Of a DNA stretch of 64,000 nucleotides, positions 44,373 through 53,604 are shown in pieces. The stretch comes from Massilia forsythiae (GTDB taxonomy: Bacteria > Pseudomonadota > Gammaproteobacteria > Burkholderiales > Burkholderiaceae_D): NCBI RefSeq assembly GCF_012849555.1, contig NZ_CP051685.1:434001-498000 (forward strand), read 5' to 3'. A model generated the notes under the pieces. That model searched no databases, was not told the DNA's origin, and was given only the letters and a program-made list of their open reading frames with translations. A program made the translations under genes and the position numbers. Every line of letters starts with the position of its first letter. Positions within the stretch are counted from its first letter, which is position 1.

Positions 44373-44500
44373 CGTCGTCCCCGCGCAGGGTAAAGAATGC
44401 CACTGGCATTCTTTACCCCATACTGAGTAACCGAAGTCGAGATGCCAGCGTCTCGGCTTCATTATCGTCAGCATGGGTCCCCGCCTGCGCGGGGACGACG
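44373..44500. repeat. Composite inverted REP-like element, copy 6, with nested palindrome
   Basis: 128 bases between maeB and the DUF2946 gene. The left end carries the same 29-base palindrome (44389-44417, arms GGTAAAGAATGCCA/TGGCATTCTTTACC) at the same position as the copy at 15667. The right end is the regular ATGGGTCCCCGCC..GACGACG. Confidence 0.85.
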
Positions 44501-44541
44501 TAGGTTGGCGATGACGTTGGGCACCGGCGCCGGATGCCGGC

Positions 44542-46770
44542 TTACCCCTGGCGCACGCCCGCCACCGCCAGCGCCGTCATGTTGACGATGCGGCGCACCG
44601 TCGCGCTCGGGCTCAGGATGTGCACCGGCTTGGCCGCGCCCAGCAGGATCGGGCCGACGGTCACGCCCTTGCCGGCGGCGACCTTCAGCACGTTGAACAG
44701 GATGTTGGCGGCGTCCAGCGACGGCATTACCAGCAGGTTGGCGCTGCCGCCGAAGCCCTGCGCCGCGCCATCGGCCGATGCATCCGGCTGGTACAGGCGG
44801 CGGATGTCTTCCGACAGCGCGGCGTCGCCGTGCACCTCGCCGATCACCGCCAGTTCCGGCGCCGTGTCCGCCAGGATCCGGCGCGCCTCGCGCATGCGCT
44901 GCGCCGACGGCCGGTTCGAGGAACCGAAGATCGAGTGCGACAGCAGCGCTGCCTTCGGCTCCAGGCCGAAATGGCGCAGCTCTTCCGCGGCCAGGCGCGT
45001 GATCGCCGCCAGTTCCTGCGCCGAGGGCGCGTCGTTGACGTAGGTGTCGGTGATGAACAGGGTCATCTTGTCGAGCACCAGCGCGTTCATCGCGGCCAGC
45101 ACCTCGGCGCCGGGCGCCGTGCCGATCTCGTTCTTCACATGCGCCAGGTGGCTGTCGTAGCTGCCCTTCATGCCGCAGATCAGGGCGTCGACGTCGCCGT
45201 TCTTCAGCAGACGCGCGCCCTGCAACGTGGTGTCGCCCTCGGCTTCGACCAGCGTGTAGTCGACGTCGCGGCGCAGGCGCAGGCCCGACTGCCTGATGGC
45301 CTGCTCGATCTCGCCGGCCTGGCCGATCAGCACCGGCCTGGCCATGCCGCCGTCGACCACGGTCTGCACCGCGCGCAGCACGCGCTGGTCGGCGGCTTCG
45401 GCGTAGGCGACCTTGCGCGGATTGGCCTTGGCCTTGGCGAACACCGGCTTCATGAAGAACCCGGTGTGGTAGATCATCTGGCCCAGCTTTTCGCGGTAGG
45501 CGTCCATGTCCTCGATCGGGCGCGCGGCCACGCCGGAAGCGGCGGCGGCGGCGGCCACGGCCGGGGCGATCGCCGCGATCAGGCGCGGATCGAACGGCTT
45601 CGGGATGATGTACTCCGGACCGAACGACAGTTCCTCGCCGGCGTAGGCAGCGGCCACGGCGTCGTTCGGCTCGGCCTCGGCCAGCTCGGCGATCGCGGTC
45701 ACGCACGCCAGCTTCATCTCCGTGGTGATGCGGGTGGCGCCGCAATCGAGCGCGCCGCGGAAGATGTACGGGAAGCACAGCACGTTGTTGACCTGGTTCG
45801 GGTAGTCCGAACGGCCGGTGGCGATGATGACGTCCGGGCGCGCGGCCTTGGCCACTTCCGGACGGATTTCCGGTTCCGGGTTGGCCAGCGCCAGGATCAC
45901 CGGCTGGTCCGCCATGGTCTTGACCATTTCGCCGGTGAGCACGCCGGCGGTCGAGCAGCCCAGGAACACGTCGGCGCCGTTCACGATGTCGGCCAGCGTG
46001 CGCGCATCGGTCGCTTGCGCGTAGCGCGCCTTGTTGGCTTCCATGTTGGCTTCGCGGCCCTGCCAGATCACGCCCTTGGAATCGGTGACGTAGATGTTCT
46101 TTTGCTGTACGCCCAGGCTGACCATCATGTCCAGGCAGGCGATGGCCGCGGCGCCGGCGCCGGAAGCCACCAGTTTCACGTCGGCGATGTCCTTGCCGAC
46201 CACTTTCAATGCGTTCAGCAGCGCCGCGCTAGAGATGATCGCGGTGCCGTGCTGGTCGTCGTGGAAGACCGGAATCTTCATGCGCTCGCTCAGCTTCTTC
46301 TCGATGTAGAAGCATTCCGGCGCCTTGATGTCTTCCAGGTTGATGCCGCCCACGGTCGGCTCCAGCATGGCGATGGCTTCGATCAGCTTGTCGGGATCGT
46401 TCTCGGCCAGTTCCAGGTCGAACACGTCGACGCCGGCGAATTTCTTGAACAGGCAGCCCTTCCCTTCCATCACCGGCTTCGATGCCAGCGGACCGATGTT
46501 GCCCAGGCCGAGCACCGCGGTGCCGTTCGAGATCACGGCCACCAGGTTGCCGCGCGAGGTGTAGTCGGCGGCGGTGGCCGGGTCGGCGGCGATCTCTTCG
46601 CAGGCGTAGGCCACGCCCGGCGAATAGGCCAGCGACAGGTCGCGCTGGTTCGACAGCGGCTTCGTTGCCACCACCTCGATCTTGCCGCGCACCGGGCTGC
46701 GGTGGTATTCCAGCGCGTCCGCGCGCAACTGGGTGTCTTTGGCCTCGTTCAGGCTGCTTTCGGTACTCAT
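44542..46770 (-). CDS. maeB: NADP-dependent malic enzyme with C-terminal phosphotransacetylase-like domain
   Basis: 742 residues, the length of the large two-domain malic enzymes. Malic enzyme part (1 to about 420): [16 protein letters not shown], catalytic region [12 protein letters not shown] and [13 protein letters not shown] for NADP. The C-terminal half (about 430-742) is phosphotransacetylase-like ([43 protein letters not shown]), catalytically inactive in known MaeB but regulatory through acetyl-CoA. It makes pyruvate and NADPH from malate. AGGAG precedes the ATG. Confidence 0.95.
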   Translation of the reverse strand: MSTESSLNEAKDTQLRADALEYHRSPVRGKIEVVATKPLSNQRDLSLAYSPGVAYACEEIAADPATAADYTSRGNLVAVISNGTAVLGLGNIGPLASKPVMEGKGCLFKKFAGVDVFDLELAENDPDKLIEAIAMLEPTVGGINLEDIKAPECFYIEKKLSERMKIPVFHDDQHGTAIISSAALLNALKVVGKDIADVKLVASGAGAAAIACLDMMVSLGVQQKNIYVTDSKGVIWQGREANMEANKARYAQATDARTLADIVNGADVFLGCSTAGVLTGEMVKTMADQPVILALANPEPEIRPEVAKAARPDVIIATGRSDYPNQVNNVLCFPYIFRGALDCGATRITTEMKLACVTAIAELAEAEPNDAVAAAYAGEELSFGPEYIIPKPFDPRLIAAIAPAVAAAAAASGVAARPIEDMDAYREKLGQMIYHTGFFMKPVFAKAKANPRKVAYAEAADQRVLRAVQTVVDGGMARPVLIGQAGEIEQAIRQSGLRLRRDVDYTLVEAEGDTTLQGARLLKNGDVDALICGMKGSYDSHLAHVKNEIGTAPGAEVLAAMNALVLDKMTLFITDTYVNDAPSAQELAAITRLAAEELRHFGLEPKAALLSHSIFGSSNRPSAQRMREARRILADTAPELAVIGEVHGDAALSEDIRRLYQPDASADGAAQGFGGSANLLVMPSLDAANILFNVLKVAAGKGVTVGPILLGAAKPVHILSPSATVRRIVNMTALAVAGVRQG

Positions 46771-46871
46771 CTTTTCTCCTGTGCCGGTGTCCGGCTAATT
46801 GTCGAGCTGCTGCGGGCGGCAAGACACACGCCCTGGATCTGTCGAAACATTCAATATTAGCCGAGCGTCAC

Positions 46872-47618
46872 TTATTTTGCAGCGCTTTCGCCCAGCGGTG
46901 CGACCGAGGCGCCTTCGATGCCGTGGCGCGCCAGGGCCGCGCCGACGAAGCCGTCCGCCTTGCGCGCCTCGACGAACGCGGCCAGGAAGGCCGCCGCTTC
47001 CGCGCCGCGCGATTTGGGCGTGCCCATCGCCTGGCGGATCACCATGAAGCGTTCGTCCAGCAGGCGCAGGCCACCCAGGCGGCGCGCATCCGCCTGCAGT
47101 TGCTGTTTGACGCCGGCCGCCACGTCGGCACCGCTGGCGAGGAAGGTATCGACCACCGCCGGCGAAGTCGGCGCGCGCTCGATGCGCGCTTTCTGCAGGG
47201 AGCGCGTCAGGTGCAGATCGTATGCACTGCCCTTGCCCACCACCACGCGGTGCGCGGCGTCGTCGACCTGCGTGTTGGCGCGGATCGGCGAGCCGTCGCG
47301 CACCAGATAAAAACCTTCGATCAGCACGTAGGCGTCGGTAAAGGCGATGGCGGCGCCGCGTACCGGGTCGATGGCGAAGAAACCGATGTCGGCGCCTTCG
47401 GCAACCACCACGTCGACCGACTTGCCGGCCGCGTCCACCACCACCAGTTCCAGTTCCACGCCGAGCAGGCGGGCGAATTCGCGCGCCAGGTCGACGGAGA
47501 CCCCGCGCGCGCCGTCCTGCGCGTCGGCGCTGGCCAGGATCGGGTTGCCGAGATTGATGGCGGCACGCAGGGTGCCGGCAGGGGTGAAGGCGGAGCGGAT
47601 GGCGGGTGTCGGGGTCAT
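46872..47618 (-). CDS. Family-3 solute-binding-like protein lacking a signal peptide
   Basis: 248 residues of the amino-acid-binding (SBP family 3) fold: LRAAINLGNPILASAD, GVSVDLAREFARLLGVELELV, DIGFFAIDPVRGAAIAFTDAYVLIEGFYLV. It begins MTPTPAIRSAFTPAGTLRAAI: no hydrophobic signal precedes the first strand and I see no alternative upstream start that would give one. It may work inside the cell or be a truncated relative. No ABC permease lies nearby; neighbours are maeB and a fur-family gene. Ligand unknown. Confidence 0.75.
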   Translation of the reverse strand: MTPTPAIRSAFTPAGTLRAAINLGNPILASADAQDGARGVSVDLAREFARLLGVELELVVVDAAGKSVDVVVAEGADIGFFAIDPVRGAAIAFTDAYVLIEGFYLVRDGSPIRANTQVDDAAHRVVVGKGSAYDLHLTRSLQKARIERAPTSPAVVDTFLASGADVAAGVKQQLQADARRLGGLRLLDERFMVIRQAMGTPKSRGAEAAAFLAAFVEARKADGFVGAALARHGIEGASVAPLGESAAK

Positions 47619-47733
47619 GGCGTGAGCGGACGTGTCGGCGGTAGGAAATGCCGGAGATGCCGCGTCGCCGCGGCATCTCCGTTACCGATCAGTTTACGCG
47701 TATGCCGCGGGCACTGCACGCTTGACGTGCAGC

Positions 47734-48162
47734 TCAGCCTTTGCAGCGCGCGCAGGTGCCCTTGATGAGCAAGTTGACTTCCTCGCTGGTGAAGCCGGCC
47801 GGCAGGGTGACCTTGGGCGGCAGCGGCATGTCGTTCACGCAGGTGACGGTCTCGCAGCGGGTGCACTGGAAATGCGCGTGCTCGTGGCCGTGGCGGTCGG
47901 GATCGGCGCTGAAGCGCCACACATGGTCGGCCCCTTCGATGCGGTGCACGATGCGGTGCCCGGTCAGCCATTCCAGCACGCGGTACAGGGTCACCGCGTC
48001 CAGCTTCTCGCCCGGCAGCGCTTCCAGCACCTCGTTGTGGGTCAGCGGCCGGCCCTGCTCCAGCAGGAAGCTCAGCACGCGCATGCGCGGCCTGGTCAGG
48101 CGCGCGCCGGTCGCGCGGATCAGCGATTCGGCTTTCGATTCCAGGGTGGGAGTGGCGGTCAT
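47734..48162 (-). CDS. Fur-family metalloregulator (Zur-like)
   Basis: 142 residues. Winged helix (RLTRPRMRVLSFLLEQGRPLTHNEVLEAL..DAVTLYRVLEWL) and metal-binding dimerisation region with DRHGHEHAHFQCTRCETVTC and the C-terminal CARC, so both structural CxxC pairs are present. The histidine cluster and lack of the typical Fur sequence around the second site suggest a Zur-type zinc sensor, but this is not certain. A TATAAT at 48207-48212 on its strand may be its -10. The divergent neighbour encodes an outer-membrane barrel receptor, a plausible target. Confidence 0.85.
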   Translation of the reverse strand: MTATPTLESKAESLIRATGARLTRPRMRVLSFLLEQGRPLTHNEVLEALPGEKLDAVTLYRVLEWLTGHRIVHRIEGADHVWRFSADPDRHGHEHAHFQCTRCETVTCVNDMPLPPKVTLPAGFTSEEVNLLIKGTCARCKG

Positions 48163-48405
48163 GGTGTGTAGGCGGCGTCGGCGCCTGGAGTGGCGCGGAT
48201 CGGGGCATTATACTGTGGCCCGGCATCGGCGGCAGCGAGCGGCCATGGCGCCCGGTGTCGCCGCGGCGCACTTCGTTTCATGGCCGTATTGACAAGCGAT
48301 CAGACGCGTGATTGTTTGGCGCTGCGGTCGGCGCGACGCGTTCGGCCGCGTTAAGTTCGCATCCTGGCCGCCAGCGCCGACAACAGAACAACCATCGCCG
48401 TCACC

Positions 48406-50883
48406 ATGCCCTGCCTTCTTTCCGCCTCCCTTCCTCCGTCCCTGAAGCGCAAGGCGCTGCCCGCGCTGCTGCTGGGCTGCTGCGTCGCGCAGCCGCTGTT
48501 CGCGCAGACGGCCGCACCGGCAGCGCCACCCGAGCGCCCGCGCAACCGGGCGCCGTCGCCGGCAAGCGGCTCGGGGGCGCCCGCGCCGGGCACGCTGCCC
48601 ACCGCCGCTCCGGCCCAGACGACCGCCGACGCCACGGCCGCGGGCACGCGCTCCGGCACGGCCGATCCCGAGCCGCAGGCCGGCGCCGCCGACGACATGG
48701 CGACCGTCGAAGTGGTCGCCTCTCGCCCGACCAACAAGGTCGACCGCGACGTGTACGACCTCAAGAACGACATCAGCGTCAGCAACGCCTCGGCGGCCGA
48801 CATCCTCAACAACGTGCCCTCGGTCTCGGTCGACCAGGACGGCACGGTGGCGCTGCGCGGCAACCAGAACGTGCAGATCATGGTCAACGGCAAGCGCGAC
48901 GCCCAGTTCCAGGGCCAGAACCGCGGCGACGCATTGAACGCCTTCCCGGCCGAGAACATCGAATCGATCGAGGTGATCAACGTGCCGGGCGCGGAATTCG
49001 GCAACGAGGGCGGCAGCGGCCCGATCATCAACCTGGTCCTGAAACGCAACCGCAAGCCCGGTTCGCGCGCCTCGCTCAGCGCCAACAAGGGCACCGAGGA
49101 CCGCTACAACGGCTTCCTGAACGGAGAATATGCGGCCGGCCCGTATTCGATCAGCGGCAACCTCGGCGTGCGCAAGGCGCTGCGCAGCGGCCATAGCGAA
49201 TCGCAGCGCGAAGACCTCGATCCGCAGACCGGCAGCGCCATCGGCGCCACCAACTCGGCCAGCGAGCGGCGCTCGCCCTCGACCTCGGTCAACTTCGCTT
49301 CCACCCTCACCTACAACGTCGGCGAGCGCGACCAGGCCGGGGCCACGCTGAGCTTTTCGAAGACGCAGAACGACAGCGAAAGCACGGGCAGCACCCGGCG
49401 CTTCGGGCCCGGCATGCTGCCGGCCGCCGATTATTCCACGCGCTCGACCAGCAGTTCGCCGGCGCAGAACTTCGGCCTGGGCGCGTCCTACGTCCACAAG
49501 AGCGGCGAACCGGGCGAGGAGCTGAAGTTCGACCTGCGCTACACCGGCCAGACCAACGACGCCGATGCCGACGTGTTCTACGACTACCGCCTGGCGCCGC
49601 TGCGCTACGCCACCGACAACCGCCGCACGACCGACCGCCGCAACCGCATCGTCGACCTGTCGCTGGATTACCAGCGCACCGTGTGGTCGACCTGGCTGCT
49701 GAAAGCCGGCGCCAAGGTGGCGGACAGCCGCAACGCCAACGGCACCGACTACCTGGCCGTCAACCCGGCCAGCGGCAACTACGAGCCGGTAGCGAGCCGC
49801 ATCAGCGACTTCCGCTCGGACGACCGCAACGCCGCCGTGTACGGCATCCTCAGCACCAGGTTCTTCAAGGACCTGCAGGTCCAGGCCGGCATTCGCGGCG
49901 AATACACGGAATTGAAGATACGCCAGCCGCTGCTGGCCGAGGAAGACCATTACACCTATCTGAACTGGCTGCCGAGCTTCTACGCCACCCAGGGCCTGGG
50001 AGAACACGGCGGCGAGCTGCAACTGCGCGCGAGCCGGCGCATCGCGCGCCCCAACGAGCGCGACCTGAATCCGAACCTGGTCTATCTGAGCGACTTCTAT
50101 GCGCGCCAGGGCAATCCGAACCTGGAGCCGGTCGACAACGATTCGTACGAGCTGGCCTACCGCGACAACTTCTTCAGCGTCGACACCAGCGTCACGCTGT
50201 ATAAACGGCGCGAATCGCCGGTGATCGGCAACCGCAGCACCCTGCTGGCGAGCGACCCGAATGTGATCGTCACCACGCCGATCAACTTCGGCGCCAACGA
50301 TTCGACCGGTATCGAACTGAATGTCAACGCGCGCCGGCTGTTCGTCCAGGGCCTGTCCGCCAACCTGGGCACGACGATCGGCAACGAGACGCGCATGCGC
50401 CTCTTCAATTTCAGCGACAACGTATCGGTGGAGCAGAAGAACCACCGCGAGAACGTGCGGCTGCGCCTTGCCTACCAGTTCGACGCCGAATCGCTGCAGC
50501 TGAGCGTCAACCGCAACGGCCAGAGCTTGAACGGCCAGGGCGTCAACGGCGCCACCACCATGACCAACTTCACCTGGCAGCACCGCTTTTCGCCGCGCCT
50601 GTCGCTGAACCTGAACGTGAACAACGTGTTCGGGGCGGGCAATACCGACAGTTATGTCGAGAACGAAGTGCTGCGCCTGCATTCGCTGTCGACCACCCAG
50701 GCGCGCATCTTCACGCTGGGCCTGCGCTACCAGTGGGGCGGCGTGACCGGGGACGAGCGCATCCGCAATGGCGGACGCGGCATGTTCCGCGGCGGGCCGG
50801 GGGGACGCAATGGCGGCGGCGGCGGGTTTGGCAATGGCAGTGGTGGGGGCAACAGCGGCGGTGGCGGCGGTTTCGGCGGCTAA
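48406..50883 (+). CDS. TonB-dependent-type outer-membrane barrel with a glycine-rich C-terminal tail
   Basis: 825 residues. Signal peptide to about residue 34 (PLFAQ), a 60-residue Pro/Ala/Thr linker, plug with VEVVASRPTNKVDRDVYDLKN, DILNNVPSVSVDQDGTVALRGNQNVQIMVNGK and ESIEVINVPGAEFGNEGGSGPIINLVLK, then a beta barrel whose last strand is ARIFTLGLRYQWG. After it comes an unusual tail of about 45 residues, nearly all Gly with Asn, Arg and Phe. Barrels of this type normally end on the final aromatic residue, which the outer-membrane assembly machinery recognises. Divergent from a Fur/Zur-like gene, hence maybe metal related. The ribosome-binding site is poor. Confidence 0.85.
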   Translation: MPCLLSASLPPSLKRKALPALLLGCCVAQPLFAQTAAPAAPPERPRNRAPSPASGSGAPAPGTLPTAAPAQTTADATAAGTRSGTADPEPQAGAADDMATVEVVASRPTNKVDRDVYDLKNDISVSNASAADILNNVPSVSVDQDGTVALRGNQNVQIMVNGKRDAQFQGQNRGDALNAFPAENIESIEVINVPGAEFGNEGGSGPIINLVLKRNRKPGSRASLSANKGTEDRYNGFLNGEYAAGPYSISGNLGVRKALRSGHSESQREDLDPQTGSAIGATNSASERRSPSTSVNFASTLTYNVGERDQAGATLSFSKTQNDSESTGSTRRFGPGMLPAADYSTRSTSSSPAQNFGLGASYVHKSGEPGEELKFDLRYTGQTNDADADVFYDYRLAPLRYATDNRRTTDRRNRIVDLSLDYQRTVWSTWLLKAGAKVADSRNANGTDYLAVNPASGNYEPVASRISDFRSDDRNAAVYGILSTRFFKDLQVQAGIRGEYTELKIRQPLLAEEDHYTYLNWLPSFYATQGLGEHGGELQLRASRRIARPNERDLNPNLVYLSDFYARQGNPNLEPVDNDSYELAYRDNFFSVDTSVTLYKRRESPVIGNRSTLLASDPNVIVTTPINFGANDSTGIELNVNARRLFVQGLSANLGTTIGNETRMRLFNFSDNVSVEQKNHRENVRLRLAYQFDAESLQLSVNRNGQSLNGQGVNGATTMTNFTWQHRFSPRLSLNLNVNNVFGAGNTDSYVENEVLRLHSLSTTQARIFTLGLRYQWGGVTGDERIRNGGRGMFRGGPGGRNGGGGGFGNGSGGGNSGGGGGFGG

Positions 50884-50902
50884 TATAAAAGTTGCGAAAA
50901 GC

Positions 50903-50934
50903 CGTCGTTCCAGGCATTGCCTAAAACGACTCCC
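50903..50934. repeat. Isolated nested-palindrome segment of the REP-like family
   Basis: CGTCGTTCCAGGCATTGCC followed by TAAAACGACTCCC is the reverse complement of the segment seen at about 23329-23357. It stands alone 20 bases after the barrel-receptor stop and 47 bases before composite copy 7. Confidence 0.7.
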
Positions 50935-50980
50935 AGCGCAGGCGCACTGCTGTCCAAGATAGTATTGCTGGCCTTAAGAT

Positions 50981-51107
50981 CGTCGTCCCCGCGAAGGCGG
51001 GGACCAATGCTGAGCATCCACAGTTGGTATTTCTGAAATATTCCAGTTGCTTCAATGGTAGTGAATTCTGTTGCTCAGTATGGGTCCCCGCCTGCGCGGG
51101 GACGACG
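50981..51107. repeat. Composite inverted REP-like element, copy 7
   Basis: 127 bases between the convergent barrel-receptor and DUF2325 genes, with both canonical ends (CGTCGTCCCCGCG..GCGGGGACC and ATGGGTCCCCGCC..GACGACG). Confidence 0.85.
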
Positions 51108-51112
51108 AGCAG

Positions 51113-52483
51113 TCAGCCGTGATGCAGGCAAAAACGCGCGGTGCCTGCCGAAGCAACCGCCGCACCAACCTGCCTTGCCCCGAACACGCGCTGCATCAGC
51201 AGCACGAAACTGGCCACGCCCGCCGAGCGCAGCGGATAGTAGGTCACCCCGGTTTGCTCGCACAGCCGCTTGATCGCGTGCATCGCATTGTGGCTGATGT
51301 AATCGACCGGGAACACGACCATGTCCGCGCGCGACAGCAACGCCGCCAGCGTGCCCGTGCGCTCCTCGATGCCGCCGTCGTGCAGCAACAGTTCGCCGCC
51401 GGCCGCGCCGACCAGCCGGTCCAGCGTGGCGGTGGCGCCGGGCCGTCCGCCGACGTAGGCGATGCAAGCGCCATCCAGGCGCGGCAGCGCGGCCTGGCTG
51501 CCGTCGCCGCCGTCGACTTCCAACAGGCGGCTCAACGCGTATTCGGCGGCGCCGGCCTCTGCGCGCGCCGCGCTCAGGTCCTGCTGCAGGCGCTCCAGGC
51601 TGTCGCGCAGCGCGCCGGCGGCCGATTCGCTGGCCGCCAGCTTGTGCTCGGCAGCGGCGTGGCGCTCCGCATGCAAGGCCAGGGCCGCATCGCGCTCGGC
51701 CAGCGCCGCGCGCAGGCGCACCACCTCGTCTTCCAGTTCGTGCGCCTGCGGGCGCCGGCATTGCGCGCTCAGGGCCTGCACCTGCGCCTCCATGGCGCGC
51801 AGCGCCTGCGCGTGGCCGACACTGAGATCGCGCAGGCGCGCCTGCTGGCGTTCGTCGCGTTCGCGCAGCGCTGCGCACTCGCCTTCCAGCGCCACCAGGC
51901 GCCGGATATCGGCCCGGTTGGAGGCGCCGACCAGATGCGACAGCATGTGCACGTCGCCGAACGCCAGCGCCCGCACTTCCGGCGTCAGGCACGGATGCGT
52001 CATCAGCGCCCAGTAGGCGCCGGGAATTTCGCCGCTGGCCATGGCGTCCTGCCACAGGGCACGCAATGCCGCCTCGTCGACGGCCGCCTTGAACTTGCGG
52101 ATCACCAGCGCGTGGCGAGTGTCGAGCGCCTTGTTGATTTCCTTGCGCGCCGGCCCGCCCTCGCAGGTCAGCTCGACCGCGGCGTGGTGGATGTCCAGGT
52201 CGCTCGCCCGCTTGCGGTCGATGTGCGGCGCAAAGCGCGGGACCAGCCTGCGCAGCTCGGTGGTCGTGAGGCAGGTACCGATGATCGAGCAGTGCAGGTT
52301 CAGGTCGAGGTCGGCGAGCGTGCCGCGCTGCGGCCGCGGCGCCGGCTTCGGGACGGCCTGCTCGCGCTCGGGCGTGCAGCACGCGTCCGCTATCTGGTAC
52401 CGGGCCAGTGTGGCGCCCAGAGGATGGACGTTGTGGCGGACGGGTTGGGCCATCGGAAAGAAAACTGGCGACGAGGTAGGCAT
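51113..52483 (-). CDS. DUF2325 domain protein with long coiled coil
   Basis: 456 residues, soluble. N-terminal alpha-helical region (about 50-200), a long coiled coil (about 205-340: LEGECAALRERDERQQARLRDLS onward), and the DUF2325 domain at the C-terminus (from DGACIAYVGGRPGATATLDRLV, with HDGGIEERTGTL and FPVDYISHNAMHAIKRLCEQ). Function unknown in the family. The first ATG (52483) has GGAG 5 bases upstream and is preferred over the one 10 codons later. A near-perfect ModE-type box lies 14-37 bases before the start, so it is probably repressed by molybdate-ModE. The gene follows a molybdopterin-fold and a Mop gene. Confidence 0.85.
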   Translation of the reverse strand: MPTSSPVFFPMAQPVRHNVHPLGATLARYQIADACCTPEREQAVPKPAPRPQRGTLADLDLNLHCSIIGTCLTTTELRRLVPRFAPHIDRKRASDLDIHHAAVELTCEGGPARKEINKALDTRHALVIRKFKAAVDEAALRALWQDAMASGEIPGAYWALMTHPCLTPEVRALAFGDVHMLSHLVGASNRADIRRLVALEGECAALRERDERQQARLRDLSVGHAQALRAMEAQVQALSAQCRRPQAHELEDEVVRLRAALAERDAALALHAERHAAAEHKLAASESAAGALRDSLERLQQDLSAARAEAGAAEYALSRLLEVDGGDGSQAALPRLDGACIAYVGGRPGATATLDRLVGAAGGELLLHDGGIEERTGTLAALLSRADMVVFPVDYISHNAMHAIKRLCEQTGVTYYPLRSAGVASFVLLMQRVFGARQVGAAVASAGTARFCLHHG

Positions 52484-52496
52484 GTGGACTCCAAAG

Positions 52497-52520
52497 CGCT
52501 ATATATAGAAGTATATAGCG
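52497..52520 (-). promoter_or_regulatory. ModE-like operator before the DUF2325 gene
   Basis: CGCTATATA-TAGAAG-TATATAGCG: perfect 9-base inverted arms with a 6-base spacer. This matches the published ModE consensus form (CGNTATATA, 6-8 bases, TATATANCG). An extra half-site AATATAGCGC follows at about 52524-52533. Confidence 0.75.
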
Positions 52521-52599
52521 GTGAATATAGCGCATCCGACACGCGGATGCACGTGTCACGGATCAGCCGCCGAAGCGGCTGGCCACGGCTAGTACCCGA

Positions 52600-53025
52600 T
52601 CAGGCCGGCACGCCGATGATGACGCTGGACGCCTTGAACAGGCCGGTGACCGGCACGCCGACCGCCAGGCCGAGCGAATCGCAGCTCTGGTTGGTGACGA
52701 TCGCGGTCAGCGCGCCGCCACCCGGCAGGGCAATCGCGACTTCGGTATTCACCGCGCCGGTATGGATCGCATCGACGGTGCCCTTGACGCGGTTGCGCGC
52801 CGAGAAGCGCACGTCGCCCTCTTCCGTGACGAGGATGATCGACGACGACTTGATCAGGGCAATGGCCGGGGCGCCGACCTGCAGGCCCAGTTCCTGGGTG
52901 CTGCCCTGGGTGATGATGGCCACCAGCTTCAGGCCATCGACGTCCAGTTCGATCTGGTCGTTCACCGCGCCGCTGTGGATGGCGCTGACGGTGCCCTTGA
53001 ATTGGTTGCGTGCACTGCTTTTCAT
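52600..53025 (-). CDS. Tandem Mop-domain molybdate-binding protein (molbindin)
   Basis: 141 residues made of two TOBE/Mop repeats: SARNQFKGTVSAIHSGAVNDQIELDV (about 3-70) and SARNRVKGTVDAIHTGAVNTEVAIAL (about 74-140), each ending in the AIALIKSSSIILVTE / VTGLFKASSVIIGV strand that forms molybdate sites in ModG/Mop proteins. Cytoplasmic oxyanion storage or delivery is the usual role. The next gene upstream encodes an exported SUOX-fold protein (23 bases apart), the next downstream a DUF2325 protein. Confidence 0.9.
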   Translation of the reverse strand: MKSSARNQFKGTVSAIHSGAVNDQIELDVDGLKLVAIITQGSTQELGLQVGAPAIALIKSSSIILVTEEGDVRFSARNRVKGTVDAIHTGAVNTEVAIALPGGGALTAIVTNQSCDSLGLAVGVPVTGLFKASSVIIGVPA

Positions 53026-53048
53026 TGGTTTTCTTTCGGTTGAGTGGA

Positions 53049-53576
53049 TTAGTCGGCGATCTGGCGCACCTCGATGGCCTGCAGCCACTTCACGTGGCGC
53101 GGGCCGGTCTTGATGTCCTTGCCGGAGACGAGTGCCATGGGACCTTCGTTTTCCGGTAAAGGTTTGCCGTCGCGCTCGAACAATACCAGCACGCTGTCGC
53201 CGAGTGGCGAATTGAACAACTCGCTCCAGGAAAAAACGACCTTGTAGCCATCGGCGGCGCCGGCGATGATGGCGAGTTTCTTGACCATGTTGTGGTCGCG
53301 CGTGACGATCCTGGCTTCGTCGAGCAGGTCGCGCAGGCGGATGCCGCGCACCGTGCTTGTTGTGCCAGCATTCTTGTCGGTTAGTTGCAAGGAAACGATC
53401 TGCCCCATTGGACGTTGACGCAGTTGATCGACACTGAACGTGGCCGGATGTTCGACGCCGCCCGTGATGGAGACACTGCGGCTGATCGAAATGGGCGGTT
53501 TGCCGGCATCGGCGAAAGCCGGCGACTGGATGGTCAGGAGCATGGTGATCAGGACGAGGCAAAGACGGCGGCGCAT
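53049..53576 (-). CDS. Exported small molybdopterin-binding-fold (SUOX-like) protein
   Basis: 175 residues. Signal peptide MRRRLCLVLITMLLTIQSPAFA. The mature part matches the oxidoreductase molybdopterin-binding (sulfite-oxidase) fold: VSITGGVEHPATFSVDQLRQ, VRGIRLRDLLDEA, AADGYKVVFSWSELFN and GKDIKTGPRHVKWLQAIEV. It is far shorter than true sulfite oxidases and has no cysteine in the mature part to ligate Mo, so enzymatic activity is doubtful. AAAGGA overlaps an ATG at 53582 and is correctly spaced for the ATG at 53576, which I take as start. A second, imperfect ModE-like box lies 29-52 bases upstream. Confidence 0.8.
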   Translation of the reverse strand: MRRRLCLVLITMLLTIQSPAFADAGKPPISISRSVSITGGVEHPATFSVDQLRQRPMGQIVSLQLTDKNAGTTSTVRGIRLRDLLDEARIVTRDHNMVKKLAIIAGAADGYKVVFSWSELFNSPLGDSVLVLFERDGKPLPENEGPMALVSGKDIKTGPRHVKWLQAIEVRQIAD

Positions 53577-53604
53577 GGACATCCTTTCAGGGCGTAAGAA
53601 AGAG

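Noticed and set aside
48289..48312. TTGACA upstream of the barrel receptor gene as a promoter
   Set aside because: No acceptable -10 box at 16-18 bases; left out.
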